Below, one piece after another: positions 1-6,071 of a DNA stretch of 13,870 nt. The position numbers and the translations under genes are program-made. Numbering within the stretch: position 1 is the stretch's first letter; each line of letters begins with the position of its first letter. The stretch comes from Minisyncoccota bacterium. Lineage in GTDB: Bacteria; Patescibacteriota; Minisyncoccia; Minisyncoccales; MHMH01. The stretch covers positions 1 through 13,870 of the forward strand of contig JAQUTZ010000001.1 in the NCBI GenBank assembly GCA_028694095.1, read 5' to 3'. The notes below the pieces were generated by a model. That model searched no databases, was not told the origin of the DNA, and saw nothing but the letters and a program-made list of their open reading frames with translations.

Positions 1-481
1 ACTGCACCTTTACTATTTTATAAACTTTTTCCTGGATTTTCACTTCATCCCCCACCCTTTTGTCCAGTACGGCTCCGGCCACCGGAGCTTTAACGGACAT
101 GCAGGTGATTTTCCTTCCCCGTATCATGGCTGAGCATCCGCCGCCTTTTGGTATCATCAGATACGTTCCTCGCTCTTTGCCGCATTGAAGGGTGAATACA
201 CAGCCCATGGCAATCCGGTTAAACGGCCCCTTGGGAAGGTTATTTAGGAGCTGGATTGAATCTTCAGCCTCCTTAATTTGCTCATGGGCGTGAGCGGCCT
301 TTTCGGTGCTGTCCCTTCTCGTGGTATCGGGATCGCTCATTCTGTTTTTGGGGGCTTCGGCAATTTCCGCCATGGCCTGTTCATAAGCTATTTGCAAAGA
401 TTCGATTTGGGCTTCCTTGATTCGTATAAATGCCCGGACCACCGTATTGCTCCCCACCTCAGAAACCGCAGCTGTCTTCAT
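1..481 (-). CDS. GreA/GreB-family transcription elongation factor-like protein (3' end outside window)
   Basis: Reading from the ATG at 481 gives 160 codons with no stop before the window edge. Residues 12-82 look like two long charged helices joined by a loop with RMSDPDTTRRDS, the layout of the Gre N-terminal coiled coil. Residues 92-160 match the Gre C-terminal FKBP-like domain, with a clear stretch KAPVAGAVLDKRVGDEVKI followed by VYKIVKV, the usual end of these proteins, so only a few residues should be missing. Gre factors bind RNA polymerase through its secondary channel and stimulate cleavage of backtracked RNA. The loop resembles that of Gre-like paralogues rather than classical GreA, so cleavage activity is uncertain. 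The start is set by a strong SD, GGAGG at 486-490. A TTGACA promoter lies upstream. Confidence 0.7.
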   Translation of the reverse strand, partial: MKTAAVSEVGSNTVVRAFIRIKEAQIESLQIAYEQAMAEIAEAPKNRMSDPDTTRRDSTEKAAHAHEQIKEAEDSIQLLNNLPKGPFNRIAMGCVFTLQCGKERGTYLMIPKGGGCSAMIRGRKITCMSVKAPVAGAVLDKRVGDEVKIQEKVYKIVKVQ

Positions 482-531
482 GTTGCCTCCTTAAAATATA
501 TATTTTTGTCTCAAGGTGCAGACTACCTTCG

Positions 532-559
532 GATATACTCTTTTGAATTAATTTGTCAA
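532..559 (-). promoter_or_regulatory. Probable sigma70-type promoter of the Gre-like gene
   Basis: On the minus strand a perfect -35 TTGACA (554-559) is followed after 16 bp by TATATC (532-537), a 4/6 match to -10. This leaves a leader of about 45 nt with the GGAGG site. The promoter starts directly after the stop codon of the yjbQ-like gene, which has no visible terminator, so some read-through is likely. Confidence 0.5.
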
Positions 560-561
560 TA

Positions 562-1005
562 TCATTCTCCTAAAACTTGGACCTGGATTTGCCGCGGCCT
601 GGCTACGTCCAATTCAACCAAGAAAATTCTCTGCCACTGGCCCAGCTGGAGCTTTCCCTCAATTAAGTTTAAGGCCAGGCTGGAGGGAAAATTAATGGCC
701 AAGCAATGGGAATGTCCGTTTCTGCATTCGTTCTCGCACATATTAACCGTGCGCCTGGTAAAATCGTTGTGATTATAATCCGCTTCTTTGGGAGCTATTT
801 TGCGCAAATGGTTTTTGAAATCTTCCAGAAGCAGAGGTTCGTTTTCGTTAAGGAAAACAGGGCAGGTAGTATGAAGGGTTTGGATATTAACTAAACCGTT
901 CTTAATATTCCCCTCTTTGACTATTTCCTCCACTTCGGCGGTAAAATCGATGAAGTCGAACTCTCCCTTGGTTTCCTTTTTGATGGTTTTATTAAAAGTC
1001 TTCAT
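562..1005 (-). CDS. YjbQ family (UPF0047) secondary thiamine-phosphate synthase-like enzyme
   Basis: The 147-aa product carries the whole YjbQ/UPF0047 signature: HTT (45-47), NENE (53-56), a YNHN segment (78-80), NGHSH (96-100), LGQWQRI (121-127) and ELDVARPR (131-138). The conserved histidines suggest a metal-binding pocket. Family members have weak thiamine-phosphate synthase activity, but their true role is unsettled, so the name should be read as a family label. Length is normal (family about 130-140 aa). The start lies 16 nt after a TATAAT box and lacks a well-placed SD (a GGAG sits about 13 nt upstream). It is probably transcribed alone, in the same direction as its neighbours. Confidence 0.85.
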   Translation of the reverse strand: MKTFNKTIKKETKGEFDFIDFTAEVEEIVKEGNIKNGLVNIQTLHTTCPVFLNENEPLLLEDFKNHLRKIAPKEADYNHNDFTRRTVNMCENECRNGHSHCLAINFPSSLALNLIEGKLQLGQWQRIFLVELDVARPRQIQVQVLGE

Positions 1006-1021
1006 TTTTCACGCTGACTCC

Positions 1022-1050
1022 ATTATATATCCGAAAACGGAAACCGTAAA
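1022..1050 (-). promoter_or_regulatory. Probable promoter of the yjbQ-like gene
   Basis: On the minus strand a perfect TATAAT (1022-1027) is preceded at 17 bp by TTTACG (1045-1050, 4/6 match to TTGACA). It lies immediately downstream of the plsY terminator hairpin, so the gene forms its own unit. The predicted 5' leader is only about 10 nt. Confidence 0.5.
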
Positions 1051-1072
1051 TAAAAGGGCCTCAGCGAGGCCC
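1051..1072 (-). terminator. Intrinsic terminator of plsY, overlapping its stop codon
   Basis: On the minus strand GGGCCTC pairs with GAGGCCC (1056-1062 and 1066-1072) around a 3-nt loop, followed by TTTTA. The plsY stop codon TGA (1061-1063) lies inside the hairpin, in the loop and downstream arm. Confidence 0.75.
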
Positions 1073-1765
1073 CTTGTTTAAATCCTTAAGCTTGTCGATA
1101 AGCCATTGTAGTTTTTCTATGACTTGCCCCAGCAAGTCGTCAGGCAATTTATTGAAAAACTCGGGAAGCCGTTCAAAGGAAGGCTCTTCGTTGCGTATTA
1201 GGCGCTTGATATTGTCCTTGTGAGCCCACCAAATCAGAAATGCTATTACCGGCAAAGCCATGGAAACATAAAGAAGAGCGGGAAAAAGAGCTACTATCAC
1301 CAGCAGACTGCTGACAAAAAGCAGACTGGCCAGAGATACTCTGCGCTTGGTTAAAAAGATGACTACTAAAAAATAGCAGAAAACCATAACCAGGGCTTTC
1401 CAGCCCAAAAGAGCGAGAAGATTGCCCACCAGGACCGCCACTCCTTTCCCTCCCTTGAATTTCAGGAAGACGGAGTATCTGGCTCCTATTATAGAAAAGA
1501 TAAAGACCAGGCTGGCTGCCCACCAAGGGGCCCGAAAAACATACAAGGCAAGAAACAACGGCAATAGCCCCTTGAAGGCGTCTAAACCAGCAACCAGAAA
1601 GCCGTATTTGAATCCCAGAGCCCTTGCCACGTTGGTCCCACCTATGTTGCCGCTGCCGCTTTCCCGAATATTCACGTTTCTGGTTCTGGCGACAACATAT
1701 CCGAAGGGAAGGGAGCAGAAAAAGTAAGCAAAAGCGCAAAGTCCGACAACCAAATACCATTCCAT
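1061..1765 (-). CDS. plsY: Acyl-phosphate:glycerol-3-phosphate acyltransferase PlsY
   Basis: A 234-aa multi-pass membrane protein. It carries the PlsY motifs SGNIGGTN (38-45), FKGGKGVA (103-110) and AHKDNIKRL (181-189). PlsY transfers an acyl group from acyl-phosphate to glycerol-3-phosphate, giving lysophosphatidic acid, the first step of phospholipid synthesis. Two oddities: the His usually found in the GHxxPVFL segment before motif 2 is Ala here (GARYSVFL, 94-101), and about 40 polar residues follow motif 3, more than in typical PlsY proteins of about 200 aa. Motif 3 keeps its His and Asn, so activity is still likely. The start is fixed by a full SD, AAAGGAGGT at 1770-1778. No plsX is visible in the window. 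Confidence 0.92.
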   Translation of the reverse strand: MEWYLVVGLCAFAYFFCSLPFGYVVARTRNVNIRESGSGNIGGTNVARALGFKYGFLVAGLDAFKGLLPLFLALYVFRAPWWAASLVFIFSIIGARYSVFLKFKGGKGVAVLVGNLLALLGWKALVMVFCYFLVVIFLTKRRVSLASLLFVSSLLVIVALFPALLYVSMALPVIAFLIWWAHKDNIKRLIRNEEPSFERLPEFFNKLPDDLLGQVIEKLQWLIDKLKDLNKGPR

Positions 1766-1798
1766 TGCGACCTCCTTTTAAAGAACAATTATTATTTC

Positions 1799-1827
1799 AT
1801 TTAAGCTGAATAACAAAGAGCAGTCAA
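1799..1827 (-). promoter_or_regulatory. Probable plsY promoter
   Basis: On the minus strand TTGACT (1822-1827, 5/6) and TTAAAT (1799-1804, 4/6) are separated by 17 bp. It lies directly downstream of the terminator of the 51-aa gene and upstream of the strong plsY SD. Confidence 0.45.
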
Positions 1828-1830
1828 TCT

Positions 1831-1857
1831 AAAATAAAACCGCGCCCGGAGGCGCGG
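1831..1857 (-). terminator. Intrinsic terminator after the 51-aa membrane peptide gene
   Basis: CCGCGCC and GGCGCGG (1840-1846 and 1851-1857) form a 7-bp GC-only stem with a 4-nt loop. On the minus strand it is followed by TTTTATTTT. It closes the thpR-murC-small peptide unit. Confidence 0.8.
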
Positions 1858-1865
1858 CTAAAATT

Positions 1866-2021
1866 TTACATTGTTGGTCCTTCTGGAGGAGCTGGAGGAG
1901 GAGGCATCTGAGAGCCGCCTTCCGGCTTCTGGGGAGCGGACGGGCCGCCTTTTTTCTTAGTTAAGAAATAAATGGCTGCGCCCACTACTATTACGGCTAA
2001 AACTATGTAAACTATTGTCAT
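1866..2021 (-). CDS. Small single-pass membrane protein, 51 aa, unknown function
   Basis: An ATG at 2021 opens a 51-codon frame ending in TAA at 1866-1868. Residues 2-20 (TIVYIVLAVIVVGAAIYFL) form one clear transmembrane helix, followed by TKKK as a cytoplasmic anchor. The rest is a flexible Pro/Gly tail with QMPPPPAPPEGP. The N-terminus-out, tail-inside topology is inferred from the positive charges. It is supported by an intrinsic terminator placed just after its stop and by its position 84 nt after murC in the same direction. No SD is visible and a TTG five codons upstream is a possible alternative start. It may be co-transcribed with murC. I recognise no family. Confidence 0.6.
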   Translation of the reverse strand: MTIVYIVLAVIVVGAAIYFLTKKKGGPSAPQKPEGGSQMPPPPAPPEGPTM

Positions 2022-2105
2022 AGAATTGGTAATCAATGCATTGATAAAGAATCATCGACCTTTTTAAGTCTTCTACCTTCATTCTCTTTTTATTCCGGAG
2101 AAATG

Positions 2106-3428
2106 TCAACCCGTTTTCTTGTGGAAAGTGCGCGCCAGGTCATAAATATCTCCGGCCCCCATAACAACCAAAACCCCGTTTCTGGGAAGGTTCTTTTTAA
2201 GGAAGTCCATTATTTCCTTGCGAGGAAGATAAATTACCTTGGGTATGCTTATTTTTTCCACAAGCTTTTCGGAGCTTACGATTTTTTTAATTTTTTTATC
2301 CTCCCTGCCGGCAACGTCATAAATATCGGTGATAATAACCTTGTCCAGCGGAGCTGTCCGGAAAGCTTTTACAAAATCATCAAAAAGATAATAAGTCCTT
2401 TGGTACTGGTGGGGCTGAAAAACGCACCATATTTTTCGGCCCGGCCATTTTTCCCTGACCGCTTTCATAGCCGCCTCCACCTCGGTGGGATGGTGAGCGT
2501 AGTCGGAAACCAAGGTAAATTTCATGCCTTTTAAATTGATTTCGGAAACGTCGAATCTCCTCCATGAACCTTTGAAAGACGAAAGGGCCTTAAACGAAAC
2601 CTGGTCCGGTACTTCCAGTATTCTGGCGGCAGTCAAGGCGGCAAGGGCGTTATATATGTTATGCTCTCCCGGCACCTTTAATATCCGCTTAAACTTTTTG
2701 GCTTCTAGCTGATCAAGAGAGAAGAAGCGCGCGTTCGTTCCGGCAACCACCTTTTTTATATTTCCATCGTCCTTGTTCGCCACCACTATTCCCCCTTTTT
2801 TCAAATTGGAAAGGTATTTTTTAAAAGTTTTAAGGATGTTTCCGATATTTTTATAGTAATCCAGATGGTCCTTTTCTATATTTGTGAGAACGATGATATC
2901 GGGCCGGTAATGCAGAAACGAGGCAAAGTGCTCGTCGGCCTCTATGACCAGATATCGGGATTTCCCCACCCGGCAATTGCTGTTGCCGAATTCTTTTATC
3001 TTCGTTCCGACGATAACGGTCGGGTCCAGTCCGGCCCTGACCAGCAGCAGTCCCAGCATGGAACTGGTAGTGCTCTTGCCGTGGGTTCCCGATACGGCAA
3101 TAGTAAAATGCTCTTTTGTTAATTCCCCTAATGCTTCAGGATAACTTAAAACCTCAGCTCCTGTTTTGAGGGCGGCCTTATACTCTGGATTGCTTTTTTC
3201 TACGGCGGGACTATAGACGACCATCTCAACTTTTTTGGGTATGTTGCCTCCCTTGTGCCTGCCTATCATCACTCCGGCCCCCTTCTTTTTTAAATCGCCG
3301 GTAATTTCCGAAGAAACCAAATCAGAGCCGGTAACCCTGGCTCCTTTTGCAAGATAGTAGCGGGCTAGGGCGGAAACCCCTATTCCGCCTATTCCAATAA
3401 AATGTATTTTTAGTTTTGAAGGCGGCAT
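2106..3428 (-). CDS. murC: UDP-N-acetylmuramate--L-alanine ligase MurC
   Basis: A 440-aa cytoplasmic Mur ligase that adds L-Ala to UDP-MurNAc with ATP, the first peptide-forming step of peptidoglycan synthesis. The N-terminal UDP-binding domain has GIGGIGVSALA (12-22). The ATP P-loop is GTHGKST (114-120). The central domain has EADEHFASF (163-171), TNIEKDHLD (182-190) and HNIYNALAA (256-264). The C-terminal domain shows SDYAHHPTE (308-316), VFQPHQYQRT (336-345) and MGAGDIYDL (423-431). Length is a little below the usual 450-490. The HPTE and HxYxRT signatures separate MurC from MurD/E/F. The start lies inside thpR (19-nt overlap) with no SD, so translation is probably coupled to thpR. Confidence 0.96.
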   Translation of the reverse strand: MPPSKLKIHFIGIGGIGVSALARYYLAKGARVTGSDLVSSEITGDLKKKGAGVMIGRHKGGNIPKKVEMVVYSPAVEKSNPEYKAALKTGAEVLSYPEALGELTKEHFTIAVSGTHGKSTTSSMLGLLLVRAGLDPTVIVGTKIKEFGNSNCRVGKSRYLVIEADEHFASFLHYRPDIIVLTNIEKDHLDYYKNIGNILKTFKKYLSNLKKGGIVVANKDDGNIKKVVAGTNARFFSLDQLEAKKFKRILKVPGEHNIYNALAALTAARILEVPDQVSFKALSSFKGSWRRFDVSEINLKGMKFTLVSDYAHHPTEVEAAMKAVREKWPGRKIWCVFQPHQYQRTYYLFDDFVKAFRTAPLDKVIITDIYDVAGREDKKIKKIVSSEKLVEKISIPKVIYLPRKEIMDFLKKNLPRNGVLVVMGAGDIYDLARTFHKKTG

Positions 3429-3976
3429 GATTCAAGAACGAAATATTCCGGTCCTCCCCTCCCAAGCTTGCTCTCCATTACTTCTACGGACTCTATGTTA
3501 AAATTAAGACTTATATCTTCATCCACCTCCGGCCGCTCTTCAGGTTCAATTTTTCTGAAATCCCAGGCCCTGACTCTGCCCAATGTTATGTGGGGCTTAA
3601 AAACTCTTTCCCCGGACTCGCTCCCAAGACGGACGTTGGATAAAGATTGTTGAAGGTCTTCTTTCAGGGCTCCCAGCTCCTTTGATTTTTCTCCTTCAGC
3701 CCAAATCATTCTGGGCGGCATTTTGTCGGGCGGGCCGTAGCAGATTTTATTAAGCTTAATTTCAAAAGAGGAATGCCTGGCAGCTGTTTCCTCCGCTATT
3801 TTGGCTATTTCCCTAATTTCGTCGGGAGAGACATACCCTAAAAACTCCAAGGTAATGTGGAGATTTTCGGATTTTGTCCATCTAACCGGCAATTCCGGCC
3901 ATTTGCGGGAATACGAATAAAGGTCCTTTTTTATCTTTTCCGGCAAGTTAACGGCTATAAAAATTCTGTGCTTCAT
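3410..3976 (-). CDS. thpR: RNA 2',3'-cyclic phosphodiesterase ThpR (2H phosphoesterase)
   Basis: The 188-aa product begins RIFIAVNLPEKIKK, the typical ThpR/LigT opening. It has the two catalytic HxT/S-type motifs of the 2H phosphoesterase superfamily: HITL at 40-43 in LHITLEFLG, and HITL at 129-132 in KPHITLGRVR. The family opens 2',3'-cyclic phosphate ends to 2'-phosphate (historically a 2'-5' RNA ligase). It overlaps murC by 19 nt, so both form an operon. The pairing with murC has no obvious metabolic sense and likely reflects genome compaction. No SD precedes the ATG. A TAGAAT sits 3 nt upstream of it, too close for a clear leaderless start. Confidence 0.9.
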   Translation of the reverse strand: MKHRIFIAVNLPEKIKKDLYSYSRKWPELPVRWTKSENLHITLEFLGYVSPDEIREIAKIAEETAARHSSFEIKLNKICYGPPDKMPPRMIWAEGEKSKELGALKEDLQQSLSNVRLGSESGERVFKPHITLGRVRAWDFRKIEPEERPEVDEDISLNFNIESVEVMESKLGRGGPEYFVLESCRLQN

Positions 3977-4102
3977 ACTATTCTATTGTTTTAATCGCAA
4001 AGAGAGCAATACTGGTTCCATCCTAGCAAAAATCAAGCCAATATTAAAGAATTGTTCGTTGAATATGGCGCAAATCCCAAATTAGCCTTAAAATGAAATA
4101 AT
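3977..4102. other. Divergent intergenic region with a possible coding remnant
   Basis: This stretch separates thpR (minus) from the fmt operon (plus), so it should hold both promoters. The plus strand has TAAAAT (4089-4094), 8 nt before the ATG at 4103, without a good -35. On the plus strand 3995-4096 reads as 33 stop-free codons ending in TGA with a protein-like composition (...ELFVEYGANPKLALK), but there is no start codon. It could be the degraded end of an older gene, or chance. Confidence 0.35.
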
Positions 4103-4585
4103 ATGCCAAAAGAAAAAAAATCTAAGACAGCGGCGTCATCCCTCAAAGATAATAAAAGCAAAAAGGAGCAAACCGAATCGGCGATACAGGAAATCGTCAA
4201 CCATTATTTTTACACGAAAGGCCTGGCCCTTGAGCAGATTAAAGAAGATGCTAAAAAAAGGAAAATAATCTATTCGAGGTTCACCAGGCCGGCCAAGCAG
4301 CTGCTGGAGCTTGCCGGTTCCGTCCAAAAAGCCAAGGAAGCCATTAACGTGGTGGCAGAATGGGCTAAATCCCGCGGCTTGGACTATGCCATAGAAACGG
4401 TTTTTAAAAAATGGCTGGAGCTGGGCAGGCTGAAGCCGAAGGAAATAATCAAAAAGCCTTTTTATCAAGACAATCCGATGGTCTGGTCGGAAACCAAAAG
4501 AAAGTGGTATGTTATAGACGAAACCGGCACCTGGCTGGAATTCGCCGGCAAAGAATCGGAAATAGAATGGAGAACCAACAAATAA
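4103..4585 (+). CDS. Conserved-looking hypothetical protein upstream of fmt
   Basis: A 160-aa soluble basic protein I cannot assign. Residues 1-25 are a Lys/Ser-rich, probably disordered tail. Residues 26-115 look mostly helical (AIQEIVNHYFYTKG..., RFTRPAKQLLELAG..., WAKSRGLDYAIETVFKKWLELG), in a pattern that could be a helical nucleic-acid-binding domain. Residues 125-155 are Trp-rich and likely beta (VWSETKRKWYVIDETGTWLEFAG). No catalytic motif is visible. No SD is present and the start is the first ATG after an AT-rich region. It overlaps fmt by 19 nt, so it is the first gene of the operon with fmt and efp, and a role in translation is a guess from context only. Confidence 0.75.
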   Translation: MPKEKKSKTAASSLKDNKSKKEQTESAIQEIVNHYFYTKGLALEQIKEDAKKRKIIYSRFTRPAKQLLELAGSVQKAKEAINVVAEWAKSRGLDYAIETVFKKWLELGRLKPKEIIKKPFYQDNPMVWSETKRKWYVIDETGTWLEFAGKESEIEWRTNK

Positions 4586-5472
4586 ACAATCCTAAAATAG
4601 TTTTCATGGGAACCCCGGAGTTCGGGGCTTTGATTTTGGAGAAACTCATCGAGGGCGGCTACAAGCCGGTTTTGGTAGTTACGGTTCCCGACAAGCCTAG
4701 CGGCAGAAAGCAGCAGCTCACCCCCCCGGCAGTAAAAATAACCGCCTTAAAGCATGGGATAGAAACGATTCAGCCCGAAAAATTGAAAGACGCCAAAGAG
4801 AAAATAAAAAGCTTTCAGCCAGACCTGATTATCACCGCAGCCTATTCCAAAATACTTCCGGATGAAATAATCGGTCTTCCCGAGAAAGGTTGCATTAACG
4901 TCCATCCCTCCCTTCTTCCAAAACACCGCGGACCCTCTCCGGTGCAGCAAACCATTCTTGACGGCGATAAAAAAACCGGAGTGACTATAATGCTTATGGA
5001 CAGCCAAATTGATCACGGGCCCATTCTGGCTCAGGAGGAAACGGAAATAAAACAGGGAGAAACAGCTTCGGAACTCCACGGCAGGCTTGCTGAAATCGGC
5101 GGTAAGCTTCTCTTGAAGATAATTCCCGAATGGATGGCGGGAACTATAAAGGCCGTTTCTCAGGATGACGAAGCGGCGACTTACACCAAAATAATCAAAA
5201 GGGAGGACGGTAAGATAGACTGGCAAAATCCGCCGGAAAAAATAGAAAGAAAAATCAGGGCCTTCAGCCCTTGGCCGGGGGCTTACACTTTTTGGAACAA
5301 AAACGGGAAAACCAGCCGTCTAAAGATACTAAAGGCCCGGATGGAGGACGGGAAACTAACATTGGAGGAGGTCCAGCCTGAAGGCAAAAAACCCATGGGC
5401 TTTGGAGAATTCTTGCGCGGAAACCCAGAATTTGCTAGAAATAAAGAGATATGTTCTCGTATTCAGATTTAA
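4567..5472 (+). CDS. fmt: Methionyl-tRNA formyltransferase
   Basis: The 301-aa enzyme formylates Met-tRNAfMet with 10-formyl-THF for initiation. The N-terminal formyltransferase fold opens KIVFMGTPEFG (10-20). The folate/catalytic centre has N111 and H113 in INVHPSLLPKHRGPSPVQ (110-127) and D149 in MDSQIDHG (144-151), matching the Asn/His/Asp triad of E. coli Fmt. The C-terminal tRNA-binding domain has KIRAFSPWPGAYT (229-241). The ATG at 4567 is chosen because it places the conserved KIVFMGTPEFG about 10 residues in. An in-frame ATG at 4411 would add 52 unrelated residues translated across the upstream gene. It overlaps the upstream gene by 19 nt and efp by 22 nt, with only weak SDs, so coupling is likely. 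Confidence 0.95.
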   Translation: MENQQINNPKIVFMGTPEFGALILEKLIEGGYKPVLVVTVPDKPSGRKQQLTPPAVKITALKHGIETIQPEKLKDAKEKIKSFQPDLIITAAYSKILPDEIIGLPEKGCINVHPSLLPKHRGPSPVQQTILDGDKKTGVTIMLMDSQIDHGPILAQEETEIKQGETASELHGRLAEIGGKLLLKIIPEWMAGTIKAVSQDDEAATYTKIIKREDGKIDWQNPPEKIERKIRAFSPWPGAYTFWNKNGKTSRLKILKARMEDGKLTLEEVQPEGKKPMGFGEFLRGNPEFARNKEICSRIQI

Positions 5473-6011
5473 AAAAAGGCGTCCAGTTTATTCTCGAAGG
5501 AGAACCATATGAAGTCTTGGAATCCAGCCAGATGAAAAAGGCCCAAAGAAGGCCGGTGCTCCAAGCTAAGGTTCGAAGCCTTATTACGGGCAACGTATTC
5601 GAGAAGACTTTTCACCAGGGAGAAACATTCGAAGAAGCTGAACTGGATAAATTTGACGCAAAATTCCTTTATTCCCACAGGGGAAAGTTTTTTTTCTGCG
5701 AAGAAAAAGATCCCTCCAAGAGATTTGAACTGTCCGAAGAGCAAATAGGACCTCAAGCTAAATTCCTAAAGCAGAACCAGGTAGTCCAAACGGTTAAATT
5801 TGAAGGAGAGATTATAAACGTTTCCCTGCCTATAAAAGTGCAATTGAAAGTGGCTGAAGCGCCGCCGGGGGTTAAGGGCGACAGAGCCCAAGGCGGAACT
5901 AAAAGCGCCCTGCTGGAAACCGGCGCCCAAATACAAGTTCCCTTGTTCGTAGAGCAGGGAGACACAATCGAAATCAACACGGAAACCGGCGAATACGTGA
6001 AAAGAATCTAA
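5451..6011 (+). CDS. efp: Translation elongation factor P
   Basis: The 186-aa protein has the three EF-P domains: KOW-like N-domain (1-65), central OB domain (66-130) and C-terminal OB domain with PGVKGDRAQGGTKSALLETGAQIQVPLFV (139-167) and the ending DTIEINTETGEYVKRI. EF-P binds the ribosome near the P-site and relieves stalling at polyproline. The tip loop that in E. coli is KPGKGQ, with modified Lys34, reads MKKAQRRPVLQ here (28-38). The aligned position is Gln or Arg, so beta-lysylation cannot occur in the E. coli way. No epmA/epmB or earP is in the window. It starts inside fmt (22-nt overlap) and is followed by a strong terminator. Confidence 0.95.
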   Translation: MFSYSDLKKGVQFILEGEPYEVLESSQMKKAQRRPVLQAKVRSLITGNVFEKTFHQGETFEEAELDKFDAKFLYSHRGKFFFCEEKDPSKRFELSEEQIGPQAKFLKQNQVVQTVKFEGEIINVSLPIKVQLKVAEAPPGVKGDRAQGGTKSALLETGAQIQVPLFVEQGDTIEINTETGEYVKRI

Positions 6012-6040
6012 AAAAGCCTCGGAGCGTCCGGGGCCTTTTT
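6012..6040 (+). terminator. Intrinsic terminator of the fmt-efp operon
   Basis: GCCTCGGA (6016-6023) pairs with TCCGGGGC (6027-6034), one U-G wobble and a 3-nt loop, and is followed by CTTTTT. It begins immediately after the efp stop. Confidence 0.85.
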
Positions 6041-6059
6041 ATTTGTGCGAAAAATCGCC

Positions 6060-6070
6060 TATAATATAAT
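6060..6070 (+). promoter_or_regulatory. Candidate -10 box directly upstream of the PP2C-like gene
   Basis: Two overlapping TATAAT hexamers lie at 6060-6065 and 6065-6070. The first ends 6 nt before the ATG at 6072, so transcription starting about 7 nt downstream would begin at the start codon (a leaderless mRNA). No good -35 is visible upstream, where the efp terminator lies. Confidence 0.45.
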
Positions 6071-6071
6071 A

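Noticed and set aside
278..772. 164-codon plus-strand frame across the start of the Gre-like gene and the end of yjbQ
   Set aside because: It is antisense to two genes with clear family motifs and shows no domain of its own.
1173..1760. 195-codon frame on the minus strand inside plsY in another frame
   Set aside because: Low-complexity Arg/Ser/Gln-rich product without motifs; the overlapping plsY frame has all family motifs.
4411..4566. Longer fmt from the ATG at 4411
   Set aside because: The extra 52 residues are the upstream gene read in another frame and are unlike any Fmt N-terminus; the ATG at 4567 fits the family.
6045..6071. GTG start for the PP2C-like gene
   Set aside because: It lies upstream of the candidate TATAAT box and just after the efp terminator; kept only as an alternative.
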